The notes beneath the pieces were generated by a model, which saw nothing but the letters and a program-made list of their open reading frames with translations, was not told where the DNA came from and did no database searches. From contig JAADYW010000179.1 in NCBI GenBank assembly GCA_010092845.1, positions 1-36,621 on the forward strand: a stretch of DNA of 36,621 nt, read 5' to 3'. This DNA is from Chloroflexota bacterium. GTDB taxonomy: Bacteria > Chloroflexota > Anaerolineae > Aggregatilineales > J027. This document shows positions 19,901 to 32,600 of the stretch, one piece after another; the first letter of the stretch is position 1; each line of letters opens with the position of its first letter. Made by a program: the position numbers and the translations under genes.

Positions 19901-19929
19901 TGCGCCAGATGCTTGCTGGCGCATCGTAT
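19901..19929 (+). terminator. Probable terminator after the sensor kinase gene
   Basis: TGCGCCAG-ATGCTTG-CTGGCGCA perfect 8-bp stem followed by an imperfect T-rich run. Confidence 0.55.
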
Positions 19930-19973
19930 TTTGTGGTTAGAATACGCACAAGGCGAAAACTGGAGTCTTAACG

Positions 19974-21665
19974 GTGAAACGTTTTCATACAATGTCAATT
20001 GCAGTGGTATTGCTGCTGGCCATCGTGGCTGGCGCGTTGACGGCTTGCAATACATCCTCGTCTTCAACCGAGGGTAGTCTGCCCACGATTCCCCCAACAG
20101 TAACAGCACGGCCCCACATGACCCCTACCTTTATCCCATCAACAGCAAATATCGAATTGCCAGCAGTGGATTGGGACCAGGTACAGCATATGTATCCGGC
20201 CATGCGGCCAGAATATACTGGTGATGTCGATCAATTCGTCGAGACGGGGCAGCGATATTACATTGAAGCACGCCTTGATCTTGGGCCCGAAGCTGCTGTT
20301 GTCGATGGCGCCCAGCGGGTACGTTTCACGAACAACTTCGATGTTGTCATGGATGAGATCGTCTATCGCCTCTATCCCAACCTGCCGGATATGGGCGGCC
20401 AACTGCGCATCTCCAACGTGACGCTTAACGGTGACCCCGTTGAGCCCGTTTTCGAGGTACGCAATACGATCATGAGCATTCCTGTTGCTGGCGGGCTGGC
20501 GCCGGGTGAAACCGTGGAAATGTCGATGGATTTCATCCTGGTGGTGGAACGCGGCATCAACCCCGAACGTTTTGGCTTCGAGTTCAGCCAGTTCCAGGCG
20601 GTCAATTGGCACCCAACCCTCTCTGTCTTTGAAGGGCCAGAAAAAGGATGGTGGAAGACCCGGATCTGGCCCCAGAACAACGATCCCTACTATGGCGAAA
20701 TCGGTCTCTACGAGATCAAGCTTACTCACTCTGAGAATGTCATGGTGGGCATCAGCGGAGTCACCACAGAACAAGTCGATAACGGGGACGGCACCGTAAC
20801 CAAATATATCGTCACTGGCCCAATGCGCGACAACTTCTTGCTCGCCGGAACGACGATGGGCAAGATCACTGATGAGATTGACGGGATTGTAGTCAATGTC
20901 TACTTCTTGCCAGGTGGCGAGCGTGGGGCCGAGTGGGTGATGGAAGTCTCGCTGCGTACGCTGGAGGTGTTCAATCGCATCTTCGGTGATTATCCTTACT
21001 CCGAACTCGACATCGCCCAGACCGAAATCGCAGCTGGTGGCGTCGAGTACCCCGGAATCGTCGTCGTTGACAGGAATCTATGGGATAACGGCAGCCCAAC
21101 GACGGAGTTAATCACCGCCCACGAAATCGGACACCAATGGTGGTACGCCATGGTTGGCAACAATCAGGGTGAGGTCCCCTGGATCGATGAGTCGATCACC
21201 TCCTACGCAGAGGGTATTTATCTGCGCGAGACCTATGAAGACGACGAAGAACGGTACACAGATTGGCTGCAAAGCCAGCGCAATAGCTTCAACTTCTTTC
21301 TGGGTAGTGGCGCAGAAAACCTCACGATGAACCGCTCGACAATCGAGTTCCCGCCGTTCCAGGTCGGTATATTGATCTACACCAAGGGCCGTATATTCTA
21401 TAGTGAGCTGGAAGAAATGGTTGGCCGCGACGTGTTCTATCAGGCGCTCCACAACTATTTCCTGGACATGAAATACGAGATCACCAGCGCCTATGATATT
21501 ATGCGTCATTTCGAAGAGGCTTCTGGCCAGGATCTGGATGCGTTCTTCTACGAATGGGTCGGGGATTTTGAAGGTCTTGACCCCGCCGTCAAAGATGATG
21601 CCGATCCCAGCGACGATCTTTCCACTGAGGAAGAAACGTTGCCGATGTTCAAATTCGGAGGATAG
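19974..21665 (+). CDS. M1-family-like zinc metallopeptidase, predicted lipoprotein
   Basis: Lipobox-like GALTAC; HEIGHQWW...DES zinc motif; GGVEYPG in the GAMEN position. Confidence 0.92.
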   Translation: MKRFHTMSIAVVLLLAIVAGALTACNTSSSSTEGSLPTIPPTVTARPHMTPTFIPSTANIELPAVDWDQVQHMYPAMRPEYTGDVDQFVETGQRYYIEARLDLGPEAAVVDGAQRVRFTNNFDVVMDEIVYRLYPNLPDMGGQLRISNVTLNGDPVEPVFEVRNTIMSIPVAGGLAPGETVEMSMDFILVVERGINPERFGFEFSQFQAVNWHPTLSVFEGPEKGWWKTRIWPQNNDPYYGEIGLYEIKLTHSENVMVGISGVTTEQVDNGDGTVTKYIVTGPMRDNFLLAGTTMGKITDEIDGIVVNVYFLPGGERGAEWVMEVSLRTLEVFNRIFGDYPYSELDIAQTEIAAGGVEYPGIVVVDRNLWDNGSPTTELITAHEIGHQWWYAMVGNNQGEVPWIDESITSYAEGIYLRETYEDDEERYTDWLQSQRNSFNFFLGSGAENLTMNRSTIEFPPFQVGILIYTKGRIFYSELEEMVGRDVFYQALHNYFLDMKYEITSAYDIMRHFEEASGQDLDAFFYEWVGDFEGLDPAVKDDADPSDDLSTEEETLPMFKFGG

Positions 21666-21694
21666 TCGCAAACACAAGTTGGTAGCTAGCCATC

Positions 21695-21727
21695 AACGGG
21701 CAGTCCCAGCGGGGCCGCCCGTTTTTT
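21695..21727 (+). terminator. Terminator between the tandem M1 peptidase genes
   Basis: AACGGGC ... GCCCGTT with a T-run. Confidence 0.8.
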
Positions 21728-21760
21728 GCCGCCAGCGCTTAAGGAGCAGATGTAGATCTT

Positions 21761-23245
21761 ATGAGAATTACGCGTTTCGTCGCATTGATCCTGTTTATAG
21801 TGATCGCTACTGTCACCGTGCTGCCAACCTATGGCCAGAGTAGCCCGCCGGCCAGTGTCTTTGACGCGGCTCTGCGCCCGGAATTCCGGCAGGACATACA
21901 AGCCCACCCCGATGCACCCCGCTATACGATGGACATCACGCTATCATTAACCGCGGACGTGGCAACCCTCCAGGGTGATCTCCAGGTCAAGTACACCAAT
22001 CGAACCTCTGAGTCCCTGGAGACAGTCGTGTTTCGCCTGTATCCGAATCTGCCCAGCTTTGGCGGTGATCTGCAGGTGCAAACCATTACCATTGTGGATC
22101 AAACGGTACTGCCGGAATTCGATTCTACCCGTAGCGTGATGGCAGTCCCTCTACCCACCGAACTGGCGCCAGAGCAAAGTGTCATCCTCGAATTGCAGTT
22201 TGAGTCGATTATCCAGGCGGGAGATGCACCGCTATATGACCAGTACAGCTATATCAACGGCACATTGGCTGTGCCGAATTTCTTCCCATTGCTGTCCGTG
22301 TATGAACCAGGTAGCGGTTGGTGGCAGGTTACGGATCATCCCCAGGGCGATGCCGTTTTCAGCGAAACGGCGTTTTTCGATGTCACTCTCACGGCGCCGG
22401 CGGAGCTGGTCGTTATCACCAGTGGCAGCTTGATCGCGAGCCAGAACAACGACGATAACACACGCACCCATCGCTTTGTGGGTGCGCTTATCCGAGACTT
22501 CGCCTTGATGGCCTATAACCGCTATATGACACTCAGTGATAGCCAATCCGGCATAGCAATTGATGTGCACTACTTGCCCGGTGGCGAAGATGGCGCCGTG
22601 GCCGTTATGGAATACACCAAGAACTCCCTTCGCGTCTTCAGCGAGACCTTTGGTGCGTATCCATATGCTGAATTGGACGTCGTCGAGACCTACACCACCG
22701 CTGGTGGAATCGAATACCCGGGGCTCATCGTCGTCCAGGACGATGCCTGGAATGCCGTCAGTACCTATCTGGAGTACGTGACGGCCCACGAAGTCGCTCA
22801 CCAATGGTGGTACAGCCTGGTCGGCAACGACCAGACGCGCTATCCGTGGCTGGATGAATCGTTGACCCAGTATTCGACCGCCCTGTACTACGGCCAGGTT
22901 CGCGGTCCGGAAGCGCAAGCTGCTGTTCTCGACGACTACCAATCGGGCTGGGAGCGTTTTGTCGCCAACAATCCTGATTTACCAGTAGGGCTGCCAGCTG
23001 CAGAGTACACCGGCAGTGAGTACTTCCGGATTGTCTATCAGAAAGGGCCGCTATTTTTCGCGACCCTTGCTGATACTTATGGCGAGCCAGCGCTGCTAGC
23101 CGCGCTGAGCGCATATTTTGACGCCAATCGCTACCAGATCGCGACGCCAACTATCCTTCAGGACATTCTGGAGACCGAGCTTCAGGACGATCTAGATGCT
23201 GTCTTCACAGAATGGATTGGCCTGGCCCAACAACCTACTTCTTGA
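21761..23245 (+). CDS. M1-family-like zinc metallopeptidase, secreted paralog
   Basis: Signal peptide [34 protein letters not shown]...DES; GGIEYPG; strong similarity in layout to the preceding gene. Confidence 0.92.
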   Translation: MRITRFVALILFIVIATVTVLPTYGQSSPPASVFDAALRPEFRQDIQAHPDAPRYTMDITLSLTADVATLQGDLQVKYTNRTSESLETVVFRLYPNLPSFGGDLQVQTITIVDQTVLPEFDSTRSVMAVPLPTELAPEQSVILELQFESIIQAGDAPLYDQYSYINGTLAVPNFFPLLSVYEPGSGWWQVTDHPQGDAVFSETAFFDVTLTAPAELVVITSGSLIASQNNDDNTRTHRFVGALIRDFALMAYNRYMTLSDSQSGIAIDVHYLPGGEDGAVAVMEYTKNSLRVFSETFGAYPYAELDVVETYTTAGGIEYPGLIVVQDDAWNAVSTYLEYVTAHEVAHQWWYSLVGNDQTRYPWLDESLTQYSTALYYGQVRGPEAQAAVLDDYQSGWERFVANNPDLPVGLPAAEYTGSEYFRIVYQKGPLFFATLADTYGEPALLAALSAYFDANRYQIATPTILQDILETELQDDLDAVFTEWIGLAQQPTS

Positions 23246-24248
23246 TGCGATCCGAGGTCACCAGATTCTTGCAGGTACCGGTTTCCGCGAATTCGGTGAT
23301 GTTCTGCAGCGTGGTCTCCGCGATATTCTGCAACGCGTTCTCGGTGAAAAAGGCCTGGTGTCCGGTGACCAGCACGTTAGGAAAAGTCAACAGTCGTGAG
23401 AAGACATCATCCTTGATGACCTTATTTGAGAGGTCTTCAAAGAAGAGGTCGTCCTCTTCCTCATAAACATCCAGGCCCAGGTATCCAATCTGACCGTCCT
23501 TGATGGCCTCAATCGCGGCATTCGTATCAATCAGTGCGCCGCGACTGGTGTTAATGAGCATCACGCCTTCCTTCATCCGTGCCATCGACTGCGCATCGAT
23601 GATATGGTAGGTTTCCGGCGTCAGCGGACAGTGCAGGGTAATGATGTCCGACTCAGCGAATAGCTGGCGCAGGTCAACATACGTGCCCAGCGCTTCCGCC
23701 TCCGGATGCGGGTATGGATCGTAGGCCAGCAGGTTACAGTCAAATCCCTTGAGGATTTGCATCACCACTCGGCCAATTTTGCCCGTGCCAATAATCCCGA
23801 TCGTTTTGCCACGCAGATCGAAGCCAAGGAGGCCATCCAACGAGAAATTGCCTTCGCGCACACGATTGTAAGCCCGGTGGAAACGACGATTAAGGGCCAG
23901 CATCAGCCCAACGGTGTGCTCAGCGACAGCATAGGGGGAATAGGCCGGGACACGCACTACCGACAAATTCAAGTCTTCCGCGGCTACCAGGTCAACGTTG
24001 TTGAAGCCAGCAGAGCGGAGTGCGATCAGCTTGGTCCCTTGATTGGCCAGGCGGATCAACACCCCCGCATCAAGCTCATCATGAACAAACACACACACAC
24101 CCTCGAACCCAGCCGCCAGGGTATAGGTATCGCGGTTGAGGCGCGGCTCATAGAACACCAGCTCGTGATTGTGTTGTTTGTTAGCCTGGCCCAGAAACTC
24201 GCGGTCATAGGGTTTGCTACTGAAAACGGCAATTCTCATACCGATCAT
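23235..24248 (-). CDS. ldhA: D-lactate dehydrogenase / D-isomer 2-hydroxyacid dehydrogenase
   Basis: [74 protein letters not shown]. Confidence 0.95.
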   Translation of the reverse strand: MIGMRIAVFSSKPYDREFLGQANKQHNHELVFYEPRLNRDTYTLAAGFEGVCVFVHDELDAGVLIRLANQGTKLIALRSAGFNNVDLVAAEDLNLSVVRVPAYSPYAVAEHTVGLMLALNRRFHRAYNRVREGNFSLDGLLGFDLRGKTIGIIGTGKIGRVVMQILKGFDCNLLAYDPYPHPEAEALGTYVDLRQLFAESDIITLHCPLTPETYHIIDAQSMARMKEGVMLINTSRGALIDTNAAIEAIKDGQIGYLGLDVYEEEDDLFFEDLSNKVIKDDVFSRLLTFPNVLVTGHQAFFTENALQNIAETTLQNITEFAETGTCKNLVTSDRIKK

Positions 24249-24481
24249 GCTCCCTTATATCTCAGTTTTCGGTACGACAACAGTATGATCATGTAGCGCC
24301 ATTGTACCGTATTGGTTTGCGCTAAAGGATTGTGCATCCAGACATATCTCGCGTTTTGGCCATTTTGCGGTATGATTCGCAAGGACGATCTCATCTAACC
24401 TTAAGCGAACGATATCAAAACGCCGTACCGTACGGTGAGATTTGGCGACAACTACTATTCAAGGAAAGCGACAGACAACGT

Positions 24482-27217
24482 ATGGCATCTAAACACCCAA
24501 CTCAGGACACGTTCTCGGCCAGGACCACGCTTGAAACGCCTTTTGGTCCGGTTGACTACTACCGGCTTGGAAAGCTCATCGAGACCAACACCGGGCATGT
24601 TGAACGCCTACCGTTTAGCGTCAAGATCCTGCTGGAAAACTTATTACGCAACATCGATAATTACACGGTTTCACCGGAGGATGTTGAGAAACTGGCGGCG
24701 TGGAACGCGGCGAAGCCCGCTCTCGCGGAGATCGCCTTCCGGCCCGCACGGGTTGTTTTGCAGGACTTCACCGGTGTGCCAGCAGTGGTCGACCTGGCAG
24801 CGTTGCGCTCGGCGATGGCGCGACTGGGGGGCAACCCAGCGCTGATCAATCCCTCCGTCCCCGCCGATCTGGTTATTGATCACTCAGTGCAAGTAGACTT
24901 CTTCGGCTCGCCAGATGCGCTTCGCCTGAATGCCGATATTGAGTTCCGACGCAACCGCGAGCGCTATGAATTCTTGAAATGGGGTAAGAACGCCTTTGAC
25001 AACTTCCGGGTTGTGCCGCCCGCGACAGGTATTGTGCACCAGGTGAATCTGGAATACCTGGCCAAAGGCGTCTTCCTGCGTGACAACGATGGCGCGAACC
25101 GGGTCGCGGTGCCTGATACGCTCGTTGGCACTGACTCGCACACGACGATGATCAATGCGCTGGGAGTGCTCGGCTGGGGCGTCGGCGGCATCGAAGCCGA
25201 GGCGGTCATGCTCGGGCAGCCGGTTTTCATGCTGACTCCAGAGGTCATTGGCTTCAAGCTCTATGGCAGGCTGCAGGAAGGCGTCACCGCCACCGATCTG
25301 ACCCTGACAGTGGTGCAAATGCTGCGCGAGCGCGGGGTCGTCGGCAAGTTCGTTGAGTTCTATGGACCCGGCCTCAGCAACATCAGCCTGCCTGATCGCG
25401 CTACCATCGCCAATATGGCACCCGAATATGGGGCCACAATGGGGTTCTTCCCGGTTGATGACGAAGTCCTTGAATATCTGCGCCGGACCAATCGCACGCC
25501 GGATGAGGTTAAGCTCGTCGAGCTTTATACCAAGGCACAGGGGTTATTCCGCACCGATGCAACACCAGATCCGGTCTTCACCGATACCCTGGAACTGGAC
25601 CTGGGGACCGTCGAGCCCAGCCTGGCGGGGCCAAAACGCCCGCAGGACCGCGTCCTGCTCAAAGACATGGCGGCTGAGTTCCGCAAATCGCTAACTGCCC
25701 CGGTAGGCGCCAAGGGCTTTGGTCTTGAGGAGTCCAAGGTCAATGCCAGGAGCACCTTTACCCCAGAGACAGGCGCGCCCGTGGAAATGACCCATGGGGC
25801 CGTGGTGATCGCTGCAATCACAAGCTGTACCAACACCAGCAATCCCAGCGTGATGGTGGGTGCAGGGTTGTTGGCCAAAAAAGCCGTCGAAAAGGGCTTG
25901 AAGGTCGCGCCGTATGTCAAGACCAGCCTGGCGCCCGGCTCCAAGGTTGTAACTGAGTACCTGGACCAAGCTGGCTTAACGCCATACCTGGAGCAGCTCG
26001 GCTTTCATACCGTTGGCTACGGATGCACCACCTGCATTGGCAATTCTGGCCCATTGCCGGAGAACGTCCTGGCTCCCGTCCAAGAAGGTGATCTCGTTGT
26101 CAGCGCCGTCCTGAGCGGGAACCGTAATTTCGAGGGCCGGGTAAACCCGTATTCGCGGGCCAATTTCCTGGCTTCGCCCCCGCTTGTGGTAGCCTATGCC
26201 CTGGCTGGCACGGTCGATATGGACTTGGTTAAAGATCCTATCGGCACGAGCGAAAACGGTGAGCCGGTTTACCTCAAAGATATCTGGCCGAGCCAACAAG
26301 AGATTATGGACGTAATCCAATCTTCCATCAGCCCAGAGATGTTCGCTACGCATTATGGTGAGGTCTTCAGCGGCAACCCCACCTGGAACGCTGTACCAGC
26401 TACCGAAAGCGAGGTCTATGCCTGGGATGAGACATCCACCTATATCCAGGAGCCGCCCTTCTTCATCGGCCTGACTCCCGAGATCCCACCCCTGCAGAAC
26501 ATCGAAAACGCGCGCGTTCTGGTCAAGGTTGGCGACAGCATCACCACAGACCACATCTCGCCAGCGGGTTCGATACCGAAGGATAGCCCCGCCGGACAGT
26601 ATCTCATCGAACGTGGCGTCGAGCTGCGCGATTTCAATAGCTATGGCTCGCGGCGTGGCAATGATCGAGTTATGACACGCGGGACGTTCGCCAATATCCG
26701 CCTGCGCAACCAACTTGCGCCCGGTACCGAGGGCGGCTGGACCAGCTATCCACCCGGTGAAACGGTCATGCCAATCTACGAGGCTGCTCAGCATTACAAA
26801 GAAGAGCAGACCCCACTGATTGTCCTCGCCGGCAAAGAGTATGGAACCGGCTCCAGCCGCGATTGGGCCGCCAAGGGGACCCTCCTACTGGGCGTCAAGG
26901 CAGTGATTGCCACCAGCTATGAGCGTATCCACCGCAGCAACCTGGTCTTTATGGGTGTCTTGCCGCTCCAATTTGAGGAAGGTCAGGACGCGGGCACGTT
27001 TGCGCTTACAGGCCACGAGACCTATAGCATCGAGATTCCCGACGATCTGAAGCCACAACAGAAGCTCACCGTCAGGTTTGTGCGGCCGGATGGTACAGCC
27101 GGTGCGTTCGACGCGATTGCGCGTGTCGATTCCCCGGTTGAGGTTGACTACTATCGCAACGGGGGCATACTGCACACAGTGCTACGTAACATGGTGCGCG
27201 AGAGCGTAGGCAGTTAA
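24482..27217 (+). CDS. acnA: Aconitate hydratase AcnA
   Basis: Start set at ATG 24482 ([32 protein letters not shown]), downstream of the GTG at 24332 in the ORF track. [71 protein letters not shown]. Confidence 0.97.
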   Translation: MASKHPTQDTFSARTTLETPFGPVDYYRLGKLIETNTGHVERLPFSVKILLENLLRNIDNYTVSPEDVEKLAAWNAAKPALAEIAFRPARVVLQDFTGVPAVVDLAALRSAMARLGGNPALINPSVPADLVIDHSVQVDFFGSPDALRLNADIEFRRNRERYEFLKWGKNAFDNFRVVPPATGIVHQVNLEYLAKGVFLRDNDGANRVAVPDTLVGTDSHTTMINALGVLGWGVGGIEAEAVMLGQPVFMLTPEVIGFKLYGRLQEGVTATDLTLTVVQMLRERGVVGKFVEFYGPGLSNISLPDRATIANMAPEYGATMGFFPVDDEVLEYLRRTNRTPDEVKLVELYTKAQGLFRTDATPDPVFTDTLELDLGTVEPSLAGPKRPQDRVLLKDMAAEFRKSLTAPVGAKGFGLEESKVNARSTFTPETGAPVEMTHGAVVIAAITSCTNTSNPSVMVGAGLLAKKAVEKGLKVAPYVKTSLAPGSKVVTEYLDQAGLTPYLEQLGFHTVGYGCTTCIGNSGPLPENVLAPVQEGDLVVSAVLSGNRNFEGRVNPYSRANFLASPPLVVAYALAGTVDMDLVKDPIGTSENGEPVYLKDIWPSQQEIMDVIQSSISPEMFATHYGEVFSGNPTWNAVPATESEVYAWDETSTYIQEPPFFIGLTPEIPPLQNIENARVLVKVGDSITTDHISPAGSIPKDSPAGQYLIERGVELRDFNSYGSRRGNDRVMTRGTFANIRLRNQLAPGTEGGWTSYPPGETVMPIYEAAQHYKEEQTPLIVLAGKEYGTGSSRDWAAKGTLLLGVKAVIATSYERIHRSNLVFMGVLPLQFEEGQDAGTFALTGHETYSIEIPDDLKPQQKLTVRFVRPDGTAGAFDAIARVDSPVEVDYYRNGGILHTVLRNMVRESVGS

Positions 27218-27246
27218 CTTCGTAATCTAACTGAAGTCTCGTCAGC

Positions 27247-27285
27247 AAACACCGGGGACCTGCGCAAGCGATCCCCGGTGTTTTT
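27247..27285 (+). terminator. Intrinsic terminator of acnA
   Basis: AAACACCGGGGA ... TCCCCGGTGTTT with T-run; 12-bp arms. Confidence 0.9.
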
Positions 27286-27366
27286 GGGCCCGCCACCGCG
27301 GTCAACGTTTGGTGTACGGTATGCCGACAGGCGAAACTGACCATCGAAGAATCGTCAATTTTGGGG

Positions 27367-27387
27367 TATAATCGAACGGTTGTTCGA
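27367..27387 (+). promoter_or_regulatory. TATAAT -10 box overlapping a LexA (SOS) box upstream of uvrB
   Basis: TATAATCGAACGGTTGTTCGA: TCGAAC-GGTT-GTTCGA perfect palindrome of the GAAC-N4-GTTC class. Confidence 0.8.
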
Positions 27388-27404
27388 CACAATAAGCTGG
27401 AAGG

Positions 27405-29501
27405 ATGGAACAACTCGTGACAGGCTTCCAACTGGTTTCCGATTACCAACCTACCGGCGACCAGCCACGGGCAATTACCCAGCTGGTTGATGGACTAAAT
27501 AGCGGGCACAAGCACCAGATCCTCCTGGGGGCAACCGGCACGGGGAAAACCTTTACGCTGGCCAATGTCATTGCTCAGGTCAACCGCCCCACCCTCATCA
27601 TCGCTCACAACAAGACCCTAGCCGCCCAGCTTTATACTGAGTTCAAGCAGTTCTTCCCTCGGAATGCAGTCGAGTACTTCGTCAGCTACTACGACTACTA
27701 CCAACCCGAGGCCTATATTGCCAAGCATGACCTCTACATCGAGAAAGATGCCGACATTAACGAAGATATTGACCGGCTGCGCCTGGCGGCGACGGTGTCG
27801 CTGGTCACCCGGCGTGATGTAGTTATTGTCGCATCGGTGTCGTGTATATATGGTATCGGCAACCCGATTGCCTGGAACAAAGTTGCCCTTGACCTCCATG
27901 AGGGCATGACGCTGCGGCGCGACCTCCTCCTGCGCCACTTGATCGGGATCTACTACACCCGAAATGATTTCGAGCTGCGACGCGGTACCTTGCGTGTGCG
28001 CGGCGATACCGTCGATATCTGGCCCCCCTACAATCAGACGGCAATCCGCGTTGCCATGTTCGGCGACGAGATTGAAGAAATCACCGAATTCGACCCGTTG
28101 ACCGGCGAAGTGCTCCGGCAAATGTCGAAAGTGTCAATCTACCCTGCCAAGCACTTCGTCACCGATGAAGAAAAGCGCGAAAAAGCGCTCCACGAGATCG
28201 AGATCGAGCTCGAGGTCCAGCTCTCGAATCTCAAGCAGGCTGGCAAGCTGGTTGAAGCCCAGCGCCTGGAACAACGCACCCGTTATGATCTGGAGATGAT
28301 GCGTGAAGTAGGCCATACCAGCGGCATTGAGAACTACTCCCGGCATCTCGATCAACGTCCCGCCGGCAGTGCGCCGTGGACCCTGCTCGACTATATGCCT
28401 GAAGACTATCTACTCGTCCTCGATGAGAGCCACATGACCGTGCCCCAGGTCCGCGGGATGTATAACGGGGACCGCTCACGTAAGCAGAATCTGGTGGATT
28501 ATGGCTTCCGTCTGCCCAGCGCACTTGATAACCGGCCGCTTAACTTCCCGGAATTCGAAGACCGGATGAGCCAGACGATTTACATGTCCGCCACACCGGG
28601 CCCCTATGAGCGCGAATGCGCCGAACAGGTTGTCGAGCAGGTCATTCGCCCGACCGGTATCGTTGATCCGATGGTCGAAGTGCGCCAGACCCGTGGCCAG
28701 GTTGACGACCTACTGGGCGAGGTTCAGCGCCGGGTCAGTATCGGGCAACGCGCGCTCATCGTCACCCTGACCCAGCGTATGGCCGAAGACCTCTCCGAAT
28801 ACTTGATCGAGATGGGGATCAAAACCCACTACTTGCACGCCGAAATCGACACCCTCGAACGCATCGAGATTCTGCGCGACCTGCGTTTGGGCGTCTATGA
28901 TGCCGTTGTTGGTGTCAATCTCCTGCGTGAGGGGTTGGACCTGCCAGAAGTCTCGCTGGTGGCAATTCTGGACGCTGACAAGGAAGGCTTCCTGCGCTCA
29001 ACCTCGGCGCTTATCCAGAATATCGGCCGCGCCGCCCGCCACATCCACGGACAGGTGATTCTCTACGCGGACCGCATCACCGAGGCGATGAAGAATGCCA
29101 TAGAAGAAACCAATCGGCGCCGTGAAATCCAGGAGGCTTATAACAAGGAGCATGGCATCGAACCGGCAACGATCATGAAGGAGATCCACGATCTCACTGA
29201 GCGTCTGCAAAGCCTACGCAACGAGCCCGCACATGGCCAAGACACAACAGATGAGGAGGGGACCATGCCAATTTCACCAGCCGAACTGACGACAGACGAA
29301 CTGTCCAGACTGGTCAAAGACCTGGAAGCTGAGATGAAGAAGGCCGCCAAGTCTCTAGAGTTCGAGAAAGCGGCTGTTCTACGAGATCAGATCATCGAGC
29401 TACGCCAGACGATGGTCCTTAAGCGCAATGAAGGCGGCGAACTATCGATGTCGCTCGTGCGCGAGAGCGAAGCGCCGCCCACTGGCAATGGCAGAAGCTG
29501 A
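27405..29501 (+). CDS. uvrB: Excinuclease ABC subunit B
   Basis: [86 protein letters not shown]-terminal UVR motif. Confidence 0.98.
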   Translation: MEQLVTGFQLVSDYQPTGDQPRAITQLVDGLNSGHKHQILLGATGTGKTFTLANVIAQVNRPTLIIAHNKTLAAQLYTEFKQFFPRNAVEYFVSYYDYYQPEAYIAKHDLYIEKDADINEDIDRLRLAATVSLVTRRDVVIVASVSCIYGIGNPIAWNKVALDLHEGMTLRRDLLLRHLIGIYYTRNDFELRRGTLRVRGDTVDIWPPYNQTAIRVAMFGDEIEEITEFDPLTGEVLRQMSKVSIYPAKHFVTDEEKREKALHEIEIELEVQLSNLKQAGKLVEAQRLEQRTRYDLEMMREVGHTSGIENYSRHLDQRPAGSAPWTLLDYMPEDYLLVLDESHMTVPQVRGMYNGDRSRKQNLVDYGFRLPSALDNRPLNFPEFEDRMSQTIYMSATPGPYERECAEQVVEQVIRPTGIVDPMVEVRQTRGQVDDLLGEVQRRVSIGQRALIVTLTQRMAEDLSEYLIEMGIKTHYLHAEIDTLERIEILRDLRLGVYDAVVGVNLLREGLDLPEVSLVAILDADKEGFLRSTSALIQNIGRAARHIHGQVILYADRITEAMKNAIEETNRRREIQEAYNKEHGIEPATIMKEIHDLTERLQSLRNEPAHGQDTTDEEGTMPISPAELTTDELSRLVKDLEAEMKKAAKSLEFEKAAVLRDQIIELRQTMVLKRNEGGELSMSLVRESEAPPTGNGRS

Positions 29502-29533
29502 CTCCCGCTAACCTGTCGATCATCCTGATCACG

Positions 29534-29567
29534 AACGGCCAGGCCAGATTGGACCCTGGCCGTTTTT
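29534..29567 (+). terminator. Intrinsic terminator of uvrB
   Basis: AACGGCCAGG ... CCTGGCCGTT TTT. Confidence 0.9.
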
Positions 29568-29697
29568 GATTCTATAGAGACAGATACCCGGACGAAAAGA
29601 AGTTCCTATGTTTGAGAAATTTCAGCCACTTAGATAAGAAATGCGCATATACTGGTAATAGCTTAAATTACTCGCGGTAAAAGGACTTTAACTAGTC

Positions 29698-32600
29698 ATG
29701 ACTAAGTCCCCATTGCCTCTCCTTGCAGCGCTCATTATTGTCCTTCTTATCAATTCAATGGTACTATTCGGCGGCAGCAACAACATTAGCCTCGCCCAAG
29801 ACTCTTCCCGTCCAGCCAGCCATGCGATCATTGAGTCCGACGCTCGACGTGTGGTGCAAAACGGCGACTGGCACCAACAGGTATCCAGTTCAGCGAGCGG
29901 AGCCAGCTACCTATATAGCAGCGGGGCCGACACAGATACATTAACCCTGGCCTTTACGGGCACATCCGTGGAAATCGTCTATGTCAGTCACCCGGACCTG
30001 GGCAGCTTCGCGATTGAGATTGATGGCACCGTTAGGCGCTCGGTCATTGCTACCAGTGAAGCAGCCGAGTTCGACGAGCGTGCCCGGATTGACTACCTGG
30101 AGGATACGAGCCATACCCTACGCATCTATCCCATAGATGGTATTGTTGCCATAGATGCCTTTGTGGTACCGCTGGCCGATGGTACGGCCGGCACCGCGAT
30201 GGCGGACGCCGCGTCCGCAGAGCTACTCCATGAGCCTTCCGGATTGGTCTATCGCACGGAACCGATTTACATCTGGGATACCATCCCGGAAGCGACATGG
30301 TACCAAATCTATATCGGCACTGCCAGCGGCACCAAAGTACATGCGCAGTGGTATCAAGTAGACGCGGCCCCAGAACTCACCTGTGATACCGCCTATTGTC
30401 GCCTGGACTCACCGGTGATCCTGACACCCGGTGGCTACTCGTGGTGGATCCAACCGTATTTCGCCAGCGCTGCTGGTGAGTGGCATGGGCCGCTCGCCTT
30501 TGGCATCCGCGAAACATCTGCAAACGTGGCTGTAGAACGCATCTCGCGCGTATCTGTTTCTAGCACAGGGGATCAGGCCACGGGCGGTACAAACAACGAC
30601 TATGTAAGCATATCAGGGGATGGTCGCTATGTGGTCTTTCAATCCGAGGCCACCAATCTGGTACCAGGTGATACCAATGGCAGAAGCGATATCTTCTTGC
30701 ATGATCGCCAGACAGGTGAAACCACCCGAGTTTCGGTTGATAGTTCAGGCCAACAGGCCAACCACAACTCTCGCCATCCGGCAATCTCGAGCGACGGGCG
30801 TTATATCGCGTTTTCCTCTCAGGCCACCAATCTGGTACCAGGTGATACCAATGAGCAGATCGATGTCTTTGTCCACGACCGGGTAAGCGGTGAGACGACA
30901 CGGGTATCGGTGGCCACTGGCGGCGGACAATCGGAAAGCGCCGCCGGCACGGGTTATGAAGTCGGCTGGCCAGATCTGTCCGCAGACGGCCGCTACGTGG
31001 TCTTCCGCTCGGATGCCAGCGATCTGGTAGCCGGCGACACCAACGGCCACGCAGATATCTTCCTGCATGACCGGGACACGCAGACAACCACGTTGGTATC
31101 TATCTCATCGACAGAAGCCCAGATCGATCGGGAAGCCAGAGAAGCCCAGGCCCAGATCTCAGGGGATGGCAACTCTGTGGTGTTCGCATCAACCGCGACA
31201 AATCTGGACCCACGCGCTCAAGGTGACTTCGTGCAGGTCTTTCTGAGAGACCTGCAAACTGGCACCACCGAGTTGATCTCTTTTTCGACGGATGGCCTTG
31301 CCGCCGGCAACATGCGGTCACAGAATCCTGATGTTTCTTACAATGGGCGTTATGTAGCGTACGCTTCCGACGCGACTAACCTGGTTGCCAATGATACCAA
31401 CGCCAGCAGCGATATCTTCCTCCGCGACCGGGATACAGGTGTGACGCATCTGGTCTCAGTAAGCAGCACGGGCGAACAGGGCAACGCGGCTTCGTTCGGT
31501 AAACCAGGGATTTCGACAGATGGACGTCTCATCATATTCACCTCATTGGCCACAAACCTAGTACCTGGCGATAGCAATGCCACCCAGGATCTCTTTCTGC
31601 ATGACCACCAGAACGGTGACACGCTTCGGTTGTCGGTGACCCATATCGGTGAAGATGCCAATTACCCCAGCGGAAGCGGCGGCCCGCTTGAATTGGGTCC
31701 TCAGATCGCGATTAGCGGGGATGGATCAGCCGCGGCCTTCCCTTCCCTTGCCAGCAACCTGGTGTTGGATGACACCAATGGCCTTGAAGACGTGTTCGTG
31801 GCAGATCTGGCTTTTCCGCTGACGGATGCGCCTAATCCGATCGCACCAAGCTCGACCATCATAGATAGCTACCCGAGTTTTACCTGGGACAAACTCGCGC
31901 TGGCAAACGGTTACCGGCTCACGGTACTTGACGCCAGCGAACAGCCCGTATTTGATCGACTTTACACCGCGACTGAAGCATGCGCCCCAACGACGTGCCA
32001 GGTCACACCACCATCGGGTTTTGCCAACGGTGATTACACCTGGACACTATACGGCTACAATCCACTTGGCCAGGGGCCGGCCAGCGCACCGCTGGCCTTC
32101 ACACTGGATGCGCCACTGCCCGGTAGCATTGTGATAACCTCGCCTTCGGGCGAAATAACCGACACTTACCAGCCACGCTTCGAATGGAGCCCCGCAACAC
32201 ACGCCACCGGATATGCGCTTGAAGTCCGCAATGGCCAAGCGAGTGTTGTGGTCGCCACGGAGATTGATGCGGCTAACTGCAGTACCAGTTGTACATTTAC
32301 GCCGGCGGACGGATTTATTCCAGGGGATTATTCCTGGCGTGTTCGGGGCCTGAATACTGCCGGCACCGGCCCCTGGACAAGCGACACGGACTTCAGCATC
32401 AATCTCGGGCGCATTACGCCCCAATCCCCCGATGGTGGCACTATTGAAGCCGCCCCTAGCTTTACCTGGTCCGAGGCGCCAGCGGCGACCTGGTACCGGT
32501 TGAAAATCGAGGCAGATGGCAGTATGAAAATTCACCACGACGTGTGGTACCAAGCGAGCGCAATTTGCGAGGGCGGAACCTGTGTCGTTGCTTCTCCGGT

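Noticed and set aside
20139-22942. Minus-strand ORFs (211 aa and 236 aa) opposite the M1 peptidases
   Set aside because: Both are shadows of conserved peptidase genes.
24427-24436. ACCGTACGGT palindrome upstream of acnA
   Set aside because: Only 10 bp, single copy, no known regulator match; too weak to report as a site.
24332-24481. N-terminal extension of AcnA from GTG 24332
   Set aside because: The upstream 50 residues do not look like aconitase; ATG 24482 gives a typical AcnA N-terminus.
25976-26794. 272-aa minus-strand ORF opposite acnA
   Set aside because: Antisense shadow of a conserved coding gene; no signal peptide, motif or operon context.
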